DNA of 62,576 nt from CAYXVU01 sp964468725. Lineage in GTDB: Bacteria > Acidobacteriota > Blastocatellia > UBA7656. A program made the position numbers and the translations under genes. This document shows positions 27,734-35,356 of this stretch, one piece after another. The stretch covers positions 1-62,576 of the forward strand of contig CAYXVU010000005.1 of NCBI GenBank assembly GCA_964468725.1, read 5' to 3'. Each line of letters opens with the position of its first letter. The stretch's first letter is position 1. The notes under the pieces are model-generated. The model ran no database searches, was not told the DNA's origin, and saw only the letters and a program-made list of their open reading frames with translations.

Positions 27734-28246
27734 ATGTATTGCCCGCAATGCGCTTCTGCTCATCAAGAGGATGTCAAGTTTTGTCGCAACTGTGGTGCGA
27801 ATCTCAGTTTGATCGAGCAAGCTCTGTCCGGTGACTTGCCGAGTAGCCAAGTGGCAAGACCACGCCGCCACTCAGCACCCTTGCAGCCGGAACGCGCTGC
27901 CAATCTGGGGCACGGCATCACGCAAGCCTTTCTCGGCTTAGGGTTTCTATTGGTCTCCTTCTCCGTTTTCCGGTTCGCCCCCGGAGGCAGTCGCTGGTGG
28001 TTTTGGTTGCTGATCCCGGCCTTCGCCATTCTCGGCAGAGGCGTTTCGGAAATCGTCAATGCTGTCCTTCAGCAAAAGGGACTCGTTGCCCCCCCTACGC
28101 CAACGGCTTTGCCGAATGCGCCGAAACGTTTGTCTGCCGACCAGCACCGGGTTCATCATACAGGAGAACTTGCGCCACCGAGCGTCACTGAAGGCACAAC
28201 CCGACATCTGGATGCCGCAGAAGTGAAGCCGAAGGAGAAGGCCTAA
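27734..28246 (+). CDS. Zinc-ribbon membrane protein
   Basis: The 170-aa product starts at the ATG at 27734 after GAGGTGA. The N-terminus is a double-Cys zinc ribbon, CPQC...CRNCG (residues 3-21). A linker is followed by two hydrophobic segments at about 55-75 (ITQAFLGLGFLLVSFSVF) and 82-100 (WWFWLLIPAFAILGRGV), then a polar C-terminus rich in Pro and Thr. Such zinc-ribbon/two-TM proteins are common and functionally uncharacterised. It is 5 bp upstream of a 90-aa gene and probably co-transcribed with it. Confidence 0.75.
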   Translation: MYCPQCASAHQEDVKFCRNCGANLSLIEQALSGDLPSSQVARPRRHSAPLQPERAANLGHGITQAFLGLGFLLVSFSVFRFAPGGSRWWFWLLIPAFAILGRGVSEIVNAVLQQKGLVAPPTPTALPNAPKRLSADQHRVHHTGELAPPSVTEGTTRHLDAAEVKPKEKA

Positions 28247-28251
28247 GCTCT

Positions 28252-28524
28252 GTGTATCGCGCTCTCTTACACGCCCTTATCCGGAGTTGCCGGGAAGCCC
28301 GACAATCGGGGGTCTCCGCCGCAGAGGTGCGCCGCGATTACCTGCCAAAACTATTGGCAACTCGTCTGCCGCATGGCCAAGCGCAAGCCTTCCTCAATTG
28401 GGTGAAAGACGACCGCGAATATGCCTTCTTTTATTACGAGGTTCAACAGATGGGAGCCTGTGCCAAACCCGCCGAAGCCGTCGCCCTCATCCTTGAAGCC
28501 ATTGTGTTGGAAGAGAATGAATAA
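28252..28524 (+). CDS. Small hypothetical helical protein
   Basis: The 90-aa product starts at GTG (28252), 5 bp after the zinc-ribbon gene, whose last codons carry GAAGGAGAAGG as a ribosome site. It is mostly helical, with LLHALIRSCREARQSGVSA, EVRRDYLPKLLATRLP and a Tyr/Phe-rich YAFFYYEVQQMG. It has no signal peptide or known motif. The tight spacing and helical composition make it a believable gene; the function is unrecognised. Confidence 0.55.
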   Translation: MYRALLHALIRSCREARQSGVSAAEVRRDYLPKLLATRLPHGQAQAFLNWVKDDREYAFFYYEVQQMGACAKPAEAVALILEAIVLEENE

Positions 28525-28676
28525 CGGCGCTCTCCTCCCAAATCACGACAAGAGAGACTATTGCATCGTCTGAGCTTTCTCTCTACAATGAAGCCACTCT
28601 GCCCCTAAGAGATTTCCCGTAGCCATCCCCCAAATGGTTTGCGACCCCCCAGGTGCATCGAGATGCAGGTGGTAAC

Positions 28677-30326
28677 GTGCAAGGACAATTAGCGGAAAAG
28701 CATGTCGCAATTTTAATGCGTGAGCTTGCTCAAAAGGGCGCCAGCGGTTTGCTACGCCTCTCGCAAGGAAAGAATATCAAGGCCATCTTCTTCGACTCCG
28801 GCGCGCCGGTCTTCGCCATCAGCAATCTGGCGTCCGAACAACTTGAAACGAAGCTCATCAAAGACGGACTCATCACTCATGGCCAGCTTGAAATGGCCAA
28901 AGTTGAAGCGGGCAAGCCCAACCTCCTCGGTCAAACTTTGATCAAGATGGGCATCGTGACCAACGAAAGCTTACGGCAGTTGGTGCGCGCGCAGGTAATG
29001 GATATTATGCTCTCCCTCTTCGAGTGGCAGGAAGGCGAGTACACCTTCGACGACCGCATCCGCGCCGCCCACGAAATCAGCTTGGAGAGTTCCGCCAGCG
29101 ACGTCATTTTGGAGTGCGCGCGCAAAGCGGTTGAGAACCGTCAGGTCGCCGAATTGATCGCACCCGCGGAGAGAAAAGTGATGCGCGCCGCTACCCATAT
29201 CAAACGGCTGGACTCCGGCAAACTTATGCCGGTTGAAAGCTATGTGTTGTCGCGCATCGAAACGCCGACCTCGGTCGGCGAGGTCGGCGCTTTGAGCGGC
29301 TTGCCGGATGATGATGCGCAACGCGCCGTCTCGGCGCTGGTGGCTGCCGGATTTTTAACCGTTTTGGAGCAACAAACCGAATCGAGCGCGCCCCGCACGG
29401 AAGACGAAGCGACCTTGAGGCTGCGCGACGATGTGATGCGTAAGCTCAGCTTCTATAATGCAGCAGACTATTATGAGATTCTCGGCGTGCCCAAAAAGGC
29501 GACCGGAGAAGAGATCAAGGGAGCCTACTATCAGCTTGCTAAAAAATACCACCCTGACCGCTACCGGCAATCGGAAGATCACGACCTCAAAGCCAAGCTT
29601 GAAGCCCTGTTTTCGCAAATCACCTTGGCCTATGACACCTTGCGCCAACCGGCAACGCGCGCCGATTACGACGAGCGCATGACGAAATCGTCTCCGTCGA
29701 AAGCGCCACAGACTACGGTCAAAGCGACGCCGATGGCGCCGCCTGCGCCCGCCGCTGCTAGCTCGCAGCCGATTGCCATGCCAGCCGCATCGCAGGCAGA
29801 AGCTTCCGCAGCAGAGATCAGTCAATCGAGCCTATCTGACTCCTCCGGCAAAGCAGCCGCTCAACCGGTGGTTTCGCAACCGGCTCGCAATCTCGCACCC
29901 GGACAGACTGCCGAACACTACTTTCAGCAAGGTCGGGCTCGCTTTGAGCGCAAAGAATATCACATGGCCGTACACCTCTTGCGCGAAGCGGTGAAGTTAG
30001 AGCCCTCCAAACCGCAGTACCATTTTCATCTCGGCAAGGCCTTGATGTTCAATCCGCGCACGCGCCGCGAAGCCGAACAACATCTCGCCAAAGCCGCCGA
30101 GCTTGACCCCATCAACGCGCAGGTAAGATTGAAGTTGGCGGTGCTCTATAAAGAGTCGGGGTTGCCGAAAAAGGCTGAGATCTATTTTCGTGAAGCCCTG
30201 AAGATCGATCCCGATAATAAATTTGCTAAACGCGAGTTGGGACTCGTTTCAGCGAACAAAAAAGATGGCGGCAGCATTTGGAAGGCAGACCTCGGCTCGA
30301 TTGCCAAACGCCTGTTCAAAAAATAA
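28677..30326 (+). CDS. PATAN (DUF4388) - DnaJ - TPR protein
   Basis: The 549-aa product is taken from GTG at 28677, after AGGTGG, because QGQLAEKHVAILMRELAQKG is where PATAN domains begin; a GTG at 28653 is possible. PATAN covers about 1-170, including KNIKAIFFDSGAPVFAISN and FEWQEGEYTFDDR. The J domain follows at about 263-335 with YYEILGVPKKATGEEIKGAY and the essential KYHPDR. A Pro/Ala-rich linker leads to a TPR region (440-540; FQQGRARFERKEYHMAVHLLR). J domains stimulate Hsp70; PATAN occurs in signalling proteins. It probably recruits DnaK to a signalling complex. It faces a second, membrane-bound J-protein gene. Confidence 0.9.
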   Translation: MQGQLAEKHVAILMRELAQKGASGLLRLSQGKNIKAIFFDSGAPVFAISNLASEQLETKLIKDGLITHGQLEMAKVEAGKPNLLGQTLIKMGIVTNESLRQLVRAQVMDIMLSLFEWQEGEYTFDDRIRAAHEISLESSASDVILECARKAVENRQVAELIAPAERKVMRAATHIKRLDSGKLMPVESYVLSRIETPTSVGEVGALSGLPDDDAQRAVSALVAAGFLTVLEQQTESSAPRTEDEATLRLRDDVMRKLSFYNAADYYEILGVPKKATGEEIKGAYYQLAKKYHPDRYRQSEDHDLKAKLEALFSQITLAYDTLRQPATRADYDERMTKSSPSKAPQTTVKATPMAPPAPAAASSQPIAMPAASQAEASAAEISQSSLSDSSGKAAAQPVVSQPARNLAPGQTAEHYFQQGRARFERKEYHMAVHLLREAVKLEPSKPQYHFHLGKALMFNPRTRREAEQHLAKAAELDPINAQVRLKLAVLYKESGLPKKAEIYFREALKIDPDNKFAKRELGLVSANKKDGGSIWKADLGSIAKRLFKK

Positions 30327-30378
30327 CCCGTCAAGAAGCTCTCCAGTCTGTAGAGACAGGGGCTCGAAGGGTGAGCAA

Positions 30379-30409
30379 GAGAGCCAAAGCGAAGTTCGGG
30401 TTGGCTCTC
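30379..30409. terminator. Hairpin between convergent J-protein genes
   Basis: GAGAGCCAA (30379-30387) pairs with TTGGCTCTC (30401-30409) over a 13-nt loop. It lies between the stops of the PATAN-DnaJ-TPR gene (30326) and the membrane J-protein gene (30411). The T-tract is poor on both strands, so termination is plausible but not certain. Confidence 0.45.
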
Positions 30410-30410
30410 C

Positions 30411-31190
30411 TTATGAACGGAAAGGGTCGAGAAACTTTCCGATGCGGCGCAAACTGCCAATCACCAGCACAGCGATGGGCGGGTAGACCAGCGTATTAAA
30501 CAGAACGCCGAGCGAAAAACTGGGTACGTCCTTCATGGGCAACGTCTTGCTGACCATATATCCCAAGCCGAGCGATACCAGATAGCCGCAGATCAAAAAG
30601 ACCAGCCCAGCTTTGCGGCTGATGGCTTTCTCCTGCGGGGTCTCCTCCCGGAGCATGGTGATGAGTTGATCCGGCTCTTTGTAGGTATAGTGCGACAGTA
30701 CGAGCGATAAATTTTTCACCAAATAGACCAGCCCGGCGACCGCCAGCCCAACGACCAGCAGACCGCCCAACAAGCCAAAATCAATGAGGATCGGTAACCG
30801 CGCGGCCGTCACCATCACATAAAAGGCGGACAAAAAGAGCGGCACGACGATCAGCACGGCGTGGCGGCGCGCGGCGATCTCCTGCCGATCTTGCGCGATG
30901 ACTTCATCAAACATTCGGTCAAACTCGCGTTTGAGAGCGGCAAACTCTGCGGCGCGCGCGACATGAACTTTCTTGAGCGATTCCAAATCTTCGCCGCAGT
31001 CATACGCTCTGCGGCGTTGCGGATCAATCAAAACATGATAGGCATCGTTGATCTGCGTGAAGCGGGCGTTGGCATCGGGTGAAGAGGAAACGTCCGGGTG
31101 AAACTGTCTGGCGAGTTTGCGATAAGCGGAACGAATTTCACTGGCGCTGGATTGTTGCGATACTCCGAGAATTTGGTAGAGGTCCGTCAT
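30411..31190 (-). CDS. DnaJ-domain membrane protein
   Basis: The 259-aa product starts at the ATG at 31190 after AGGAAC. The J domain is at the N-terminus (LYQILGVSQQSSASEIRSAYRKLARQFHPD with the HPD motif, then DAYHVLIDPQRRRAYD). No Gly/Phe region or Cys-rich zinc domain follows, so it is a class C J-protein. Residues 75-110 are charged. Four hydrophobic segments come next (VLIVVPLFLSAFYVMVTAA, LLGGLLVVGLAVAGLVYLV, AGLVFLICGYLVSLGLGYM, VLFNTLVYPPIAVLVIG). The J domain would face the cytoplasm at the inner membrane and recruit DnaK there. The client is unknown. Confidence 0.9.
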   Translation of the reverse strand: MTDLYQILGVSQQSSASEIRSAYRKLARQFHPDVSSSPDANARFTQINDAYHVLIDPQRRRAYDCGEDLESLKKVHVARAAEFAALKREFDRMFDEVIAQDRQEIAARRHAVLIVVPLFLSAFYVMVTAARLPILIDFGLLGGLLVVGLAVAGLVYLVKNLSLVLSHYTYKEPDQLITMLREETPQEKAISRKAGLVFLICGYLVSLGLGYMVSKTLPMKDVPSFSLGVLFNTLVYPPIAVLVIGSLRRIGKFLDPFRS

Positions 31191-31264
31191 ACTGATCTGT
31201 TCCTTGAATATTCGGCGCTCTACTTAGGGGCGGCGGTCGCCCATCGGTCTCAAAGCGGGGCTTC

Positions 31265-31289
31265 CGATCAAACGGCCTCTGTTTGATCG
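31265..31289. other. 9-bp perfect inverted repeat upstream of membrane J-protein gene
   Basis: CGATCAAAC and GTTTGATCG are separated by GGCCTCT. The site is in the 244-bp spacer between the ruvC end and the J-protein start, 75 nt upstream of that start on the minus strand. It could be an operator or a termination hairpin after ruvC; no clear T-run follows on the minus strand. Confidence 0.45.
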
Positions 31290-31434
31290 TGAGCGGTGTA
31301 CGCTGGCGAAGAACTCGGCTCTGGAACCACCTGCTCTGCTGACGCCGATATATTACTATGCCCGCTTGTAGCGGCTCAAGAATTTATTCGAGACAGGCTT
31401 TCGATTGCGAGGCGTAGAAAAAGGTTGGCTGGAG

Positions 31435-32010
31435 CTAGCGGCTCTTGGCCTGCTGCAAACGCGACTGCGTGGCAGCGGTATTGATATGGCAGATGGCTGC
31501 GGCCAGCGCGTCGGAGGCATCAAGCGGCTGCGGCGGTTCTTTCAGGGCTAATAATAGACGCACCATCTCCTGCACTTGCTGTTTCTCGGCGCGGCCGTAC
31601 CCGACGAGCGCGGCTTTGATCTCCAACGGCGAATATTCGAATACCTCGATGCCAGCGCGCGCCGCCGTCACCAACACGACGCCGCGCACATGTCCGAGTT
31701 TGAGCGCGCTTTTGACATTGACGGCATAGAAGGTCTCTTCGACGGAGCAGGCATCCGGACGCAACCGCGTAAAGACCTCTTCCAATCGCTGGTGGATAAT
31801 GAGCAGGCGGTCGGCAAAGCGAAACCGCGCAGGGGTGCGGATGGCATCGTATTCAATCAAGGTATATTTGCGACCCTGACTTTCGATGACGCCATAGCCG
31901 GTTGTATCACTGCCCGGGTCAACGCCAATCACCCGAAACGGGCGCGCCTCGCCTGTCCCGCGCAGGGCAGCCAGCGAGGCACTCGTCGGATTGCCAGACG
32001 CATTGGTCAC
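31435..32010 (-). CDS. ruvC: Holliday junction endonuclease RuvC
   Basis: The 191-aa product is slightly longer than the usual 165-175 aa owing to a 24-residue N-terminal extension. The RNase-H fold acidic residues are visible: D in VIGVDPGSDTTGYGV, E in CSVEETFYAVNVKSALKLG, and the DASDALAAAICH pair near the C-terminus. RuvC resolves Holliday junctions with RuvAB. The ATG overlaps the yebC stop by 4 bp (ATGA), so the two are translationally coupled, an arrangement seen in many bacteria. ruvA and ruvB are not in the window. Confidence 0.96.
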   Translation of the reverse strand: MTNASGNPTSASLAALRGTGEARPFRVIGVDPGSDTTGYGVIESQGRKYTLIEYDAIRTPARFRFADRLLIIHQRLEEVFTRLRPDACSVEETFYAVNVKSALKLGHVRGVVLVTAARAGIEVFEYSPLEIKAALVGYGRAEKQQVQEMVRLLLALKEPPQPLDASDALAAAICHINTAATQSRLQQAKSR

Positions 32011-32753
32011 CCAGCAGCCTCCATCTCTTCGGCAGGGATATCGAAGTTGGCGGCAACACTCGCCACATCGTCATGATCTTCGAGCGCGTCCATCAGACGC
32101 AAAACCTGCTGCGCGGTCGAGCCGGTCACGACGACCGAGTTCGTCGGACGCATAACGATTTCTGCCGATAGCGGTTCGAAGCCCGCCGTCTTAATCGCTT
32201 CGAGCACGGTCGAAAAATCCTCCGGAGTAGTCACCACCTCCCAACTTTCGCCATCGTCGTTGACATCTTCCGCGCCCGCCTCAATGGCCAATTCCATGAT
32301 CCGTTCTTCTTCGACTACTGCGCGTTCGAGCAACACCATGCCCTTCTTCTGAAACATCCAGGCAACCGAGCCGCTCTCGCCGAGGTTCCCGCCGTTTTTC
32401 GAAAAGATGTGGCGAATCTCCGCCACCGTGCGCGTGCGATTGTCTGTTTGCGCCTCGATGAAGACCGCCACGCCGCCCGGCCCGTAGCCCTCATAACTGA
32501 TGTCTTCAATCGCGGCTCCTGCGATCTCTCCCGTGCCCCGCTTGATGGCGTTGCTCATGGTGTCTTTTGGCATGTTCATCGCCTTCGCGTCATCCATCGC
32601 TTTGCGAAGTCGCGGATTGCCGCCGGGGTCGCCGCCGCCGATGCGCGCGGCAACCGTGAGTTCTTTAATGAGCCGGGAAAACGCTTTGCCGCGTTTGGCA
32701 TCGAGAGCGCCCTTTTTATGTTTGATCGAATGCCATTTCGAATGTCCTGACAT
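32007..32753 (-). CDS. yebC: YebC/PmpR-family protein
   Basis: The 248-aa product shows the full family pattern: MSGHSKWHSIKHKKGALDAKRGK, FSRLIKELTVAARIGGGDP, GTGEIAGAAIEDISYEGYGPG, and KNGGNLGESGSVAWMFQKKG. YebC proteins are cytoplasmic and are known as transcriptional regulators and, more recently, as ribosome-associated factors that relieve stalling at proline stretches. The start ATG at 32753 has a GAGG upstream. It is the first gene of the yebC-ruvC pair. Confidence 0.96.
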   Translation of the reverse strand: MSGHSKWHSIKHKKGALDAKRGKAFSRLIKELTVAARIGGGDPGGNPRLRKAMDDAKAMNMPKDTMSNAIKRGTGEIAGAAIEDISYEGYGPGGVAVFIEAQTDNRTRTVAEIRHIFSKNGGNLGESGSVAWMFQKKGMVLLERAVVEEERIMELAIEAGAEDVNDDGESWEVVTTPEDFSTVLEAIKTAGFEPLSAEIVMRPTNSVVVTGSTAQQVLRLMDALEDHDDVASVAANFDIPAEEMEAAG

Positions 32754-33104
32754 AAGTGAACCTCTGCTTCTATTGGTGTTCTATGGTTGATCGAATGATG
32801 ATTTATACCAGCTTTCGTGCAGTTACGCTAACGAGTCGGATGCAGCGAAGCGATAGAGATTGCCTTCGACGGCAGGGCAATTCGATTTGGCGGCATAAAA
32901 AATTCCGACCCGCCGCTGCCCCCCATCGTCTTACCCCTGAAGCCCAAATCTTCTCCCCTTTATCCTGCAATGAAGAGGTTCAAAACGCAGTGACCGCCTA
33001 ACCCATCAATCGGCGCAACCAAACCGGCCATTGCGCGGCTTGAATCGGTCAGCCATTCAACGTTTCAGCGTGCCGAAAGCGCGCTCGAAAGGAGAGGTCT
33101 ATTT
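32754..33104. other. Divergent intergenic region; one candidate yebC promoter
   Basis: About 350 bases separate yebC (minus) from the Cys-peptide gene (plus). On the minus strand TATAAA (32807-32802), preceded by TGG, forms an extended -10-like element about 50 nt upstream of yebC. No matching -35, no repeat and no small gene was seen in the rest. Confidence 0.4.
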
Positions 33105-33326
33105 ATGAGAAAAGTTCAACTACTACTGATTGTCCTGTTGTTGGGGTTAACCAGCATCTTTACCATCGAAGCCGCGCCGCGCGATCACCTATGCGCCCGT
33201 CGCTGCAATGAGCGATTCGAAGACGCGCGGCGCGCCTGCCGCCGGTTGGCGGGCGATGCGCAACGGCGCTGCCTCGAAGAGGCGCGAGAACGCCACCGCG
33301 CCTGTCTGCGAGACTGCCACGACTAA
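33105..33326 (+). CDS. Small secreted peptide with Cys every 11 residues
   Basis: The 73-aa product starts at the ATG at 33105 after GGAGAGG. Residues 1-23 form a signal peptide (KVQLLLIVLLLGLTSIFTIEA). The mature part is Arg/Glu-rich and predicted helical, with six Cys at 30, 34, 45, 56, 67 and 71. This is CX3C-X10-C-X10-CX10CX3C: the four central Cys are exactly 11 apart, which would put them on one face of a helix. No known family was recognised. The even Cys number and export suggest disulfides, or metal binding. It lies alone, divergent from yebC and convergent with yggU. Confidence 0.7.
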   Translation: MRKVQLLLIVLLLGLTSIFTIEAAPRDHLCARRCNERFEDARRACRRLAGDAQRRCLEEARERHRACLRDCHD

Positions 33327-33336
33327 CCGAAAAGGC

Positions 33337-33422
33337 TATCGGTTGTCGGGTATGCGAAGAGGGCGCAGCGAAGAGAGGTTCCGCTTCGCTTGCTACCTTC
33401 GACTGACAACCGGCAACCGATA
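33337..33422. terminator. Nested inverted repeats between convergent genes
   Basis: TATCGGTTG (33337-33345) pairs with CAACCGATA (33414-33422); nested inside, AGCGAAG (33367-33373) pairs with CTTCGCT (33384-33390). The structure fills the space between the ends of the Cys-peptide gene (33326) and yggU (33434). There is no strong T-tract, so its role as a two-way terminator is only probable. Confidence 0.4.
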
Positions 33423-33433
33423 CCGATTCGCCA

Positions 33434-33724
33434 TCAGGTTGCCGATAGCAAAGCGCGCACCTGTTGCGCGGTGATGTGATAAACGCGGATCAGTTTTTCT
33501 CTCGATGAGTTGCCGCTGAGAATCTCTATATCGCTTGCAGAGACGCCAAGCCGTTTGGCCAGAAAGCGTCGGCATTCGTCGTTGGCTTGGTTATCAACTG
33601 GCGGCGCAGCGATGCGTACCTTGATCGCGCCGCCATATTCACCAACGACTTCGCTGCGAGAAGCGCGCGGCTGCACTCGCACGCGAAAGGTTACGCTGCT
33701 GTCCTTCTCGGTCAGTTCCAACAC
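33434..33724 (-). CDS. yggU: YggU/DUF167 family protein
   Basis: The 96-aa product starts at GTG (33724), after AGAGAAG; upstream codons overlap yggT. The DUF167 motif is present: FRVRVQPRASRSEVVGEYGG, IKVRIAAPPVDNQANDECRRFLA, and LSGNSSREKLIRV. The protein is small and cytoplasmic, with no assigned biochemical function. It follows yggT with a 10-bp gap, in the widely conserved order yggS-yggT-yggU. Confidence 0.9.
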   Translation of the reverse strand: MLELTEKDSSVTFRVRVQPRASRSEVVGEYGGAIKVRIAAPPVDNQANDECRRFLAKRLGVSASDIEILSGNSSREKLIRVYHITAQQVRALLSAT

Positions 33725-33734
33725 GCTTCTTCTC

Positions 33735-34325
33735 TCATCGGGATAACAGGCTTGATAGCAGTCCGGCGACCAGTTGCACCAAAAACATGGCCGCCATTGG
33801 CGAGAAATCAATCATCCCGAAGGTCAGATACTTGCGTAACGGTTTTAACAATGGCTCGGTGATTTTGTAGATGAACCGCATCCACTTATTGCCATAGCCA
33901 ACCCCCATAAACGGCAATAGCCAGCGCAAGAAGATCGCGACCACGTAAAGCAGGCTCAGCAGCGTGATGATTTCGCCGAGCATCGCCCCAGTCAGCCCGC
34001 GACCGTACGAGAGATTGCGCATGATTGAGAGCAGCGAGCCGCCAAGCTGTCCAATGACGCTGGAGGCAAACAGACCGACCAGCAAAATCATGATCGCCAA
34101 TACCAGCGGCAACAGATCATAGCGGAGCCGTTGGCTGCCCAGTTGCCGCCGCATCGGGCGCAACAACGGTTCGGTAACATGCGTCACATAGTAGGCCACA
34201 CGCCCGAACGGATTGACGCCCGCCCAATTCAAAATCACTCGTAAAAACAGTAATCCCGCGACCCCTATCGTTGCCCAAAAGACGGCTTGCGACAGAATGA
34301 AAAATACCCAGCGGATGATTTCCAA
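33735..34325 (-). CDS. yggT: YggT family membrane protein
   Basis: The 196-aa inner-membrane protein has two YGGT repeats. The first is FLRVILNWAGVNPFGRVAYYVTHVTEPLLRPMRR and the second, beginning near residue 90, contains YKITEPLLKPLRKYL. About four TMs are seen. YggT proteins have been linked to osmotic tolerance and cell-division loci, but their mechanism is unknown. It sits between yggS and yggU in the conserved order. Confidence 0.92.
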   Translation of the reverse strand: MEIIRWVFFILSQAVFWATIGVAGLLFLRVILNWAGVNPFGRVAYYVTHVTEPLLRPMRRQLGSQRLRYDLLPLVLAIMILLVGLFASSVIGQLGGSLLSIMRNLSYGRGLTGAMLGEIITLLSLLYVVAIFLRWLLPFMGVGYGNKWMRFIYKITEPLLKPLRKYLTFGMIDFSPMAAMFLVQLVAGLLSSLLSR

Positions 34326-34457
34326 CGTGTCTCACCTCTCGCAGCTCCTCGAAATTATCTGCCTCGTGACCGACGACAACGATTTGCTGCTTACAGTTTT
34401 CAATGAACCGGCAAATTGACGACTTGCCGAGTTGTGAACCTTCGCATGCCTGCGCGC

Positions 34458-35159
34458 TCACCCCTTTTGTCGCCTGCCAAAGATCGCCGTGCCGATGCGC
34501 ACCAGCGTCGCACCTTCTTCGATGGCGACCGCAAAATCGTGACTCATGCCCATTGAGAGTTCCGTCAGTTGATTCTGCGGCGTTCGCTTGCGATTCAAGT
34601 CCATCAACAGTTCGCGCAGACGGCGAAAGTACGGGCGCGCCGCTTCCGCATCATCGAAAAACGGCGGCAAGGTCATCAGGCCGCGAAAATCCAGATTCGC
34701 AGCCTCATCCAAAGCAGCGACCAGATCAGGCAATTCGGCTTCATCGGCTCCCGATTTGGTCGCCTCTTTTCCGAGATCAACCTGCGCCAGAACGATGGGA
34801 CGCCGCCCCACCTCTCCGGCAAACCGATCCACCCTTTCGACCAATGCTCGACTATCCATCGTGTGAATCCAATCGAAGGTTGCAACGGCAAGCTTCGCTT
34901 TATTCGATTGCAGATGCCCGATCAGATGCCAACGCAAGCCGTCGGCTTTGACCTCTCCAGCTTTCGCAGCCGCTTCCTGCACGCGATTTTCGCCCAGGTC
35001 AAGCGCCCCGGCACGGACGGCTTCTTGCACAACTTCCGCCGAAAAGGTTTTCGACACTGCAATCAATTTCACAGCATCCGCAGCTCGCCCCGCGCTTTCG
35101 GCGGCACGAGCAACCTCCTCTCGCACCCGCCCCAAGTTGTCTTGAATTTGCTCGCTCAT
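34458..35159 (-). CDS. yggS: YggS-type pyridoxal-phosphate homeostasis protein
   Basis: The 233-aa product is a PLP-binding barrel like the N-terminal domain of alanine racemase. The PLP lysine is in LIAVSKTFSAEVVQEA. Other family signatures are DLGENRVQEA, WHLIGHLQSNKAK, and LSMGMSHDFAVAIEEGATLVRIGTAIFG. The protein controls free PLP and so amino-acid metabolism. The ATG at 35159 is the first of a yggS-yggT-yggU group; a 132-bp spacer precedes yggT. Confidence 0.95.
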   Translation of the reverse strand: MSEQIQDNLGRVREEVARAAESAGRAADAVKLIAVSKTFSAEVVQEAVRAGALDLGENRVQEAAAKAGEVKADGLRWHLIGHLQSNKAKLAVATFDWIHTMDSRALVERVDRFAGEVGRRPIVLAQVDLGKEATKSGADEAELPDLVAALDEAANLDFRGLMTLPPFFDDAEAARPYFRRLRELLMDLNRKRTPQNQLTELSMGMSHDFAVAIEEGATLVRIGTAIFGRRQKG

Positions 35160-35183
35160 TCTGAAGAGATGTTAGCAAGTCAG

Positions 35184-35225
35184 AGGTCGAAGGTCGAAGG
35201 TCAAAGATTGAAGGTTGAAAATTGA
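35184..35225. repeat. Heptanucleotide tandem repeat upstream of yggS
   Basis: Six 7-bp units run without a gap: AGGTCGA AGGTCGA AGGTCAA AGATTGA AGGTTGA AAATTGA. This is the clearest member of the degenerate family also present at 9090-9124 and 11240-11288. It lies in the 197-bp spacer upstream of yggS. Nothing else is recognised in that spacer. Confidence 0.75.
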
Positions 35226-35356
35226 ATCCGATGTGGCGGTCGCACTATCACAATCGGTTGCTGGCTCAAAACCCTATACCTAATGGTCGCGCTAAGATTA
35301 TTGCCCTTTTGCAAAGAGATGATCTGGCTCACCAAATGCCAACGAATCTTCCATCT

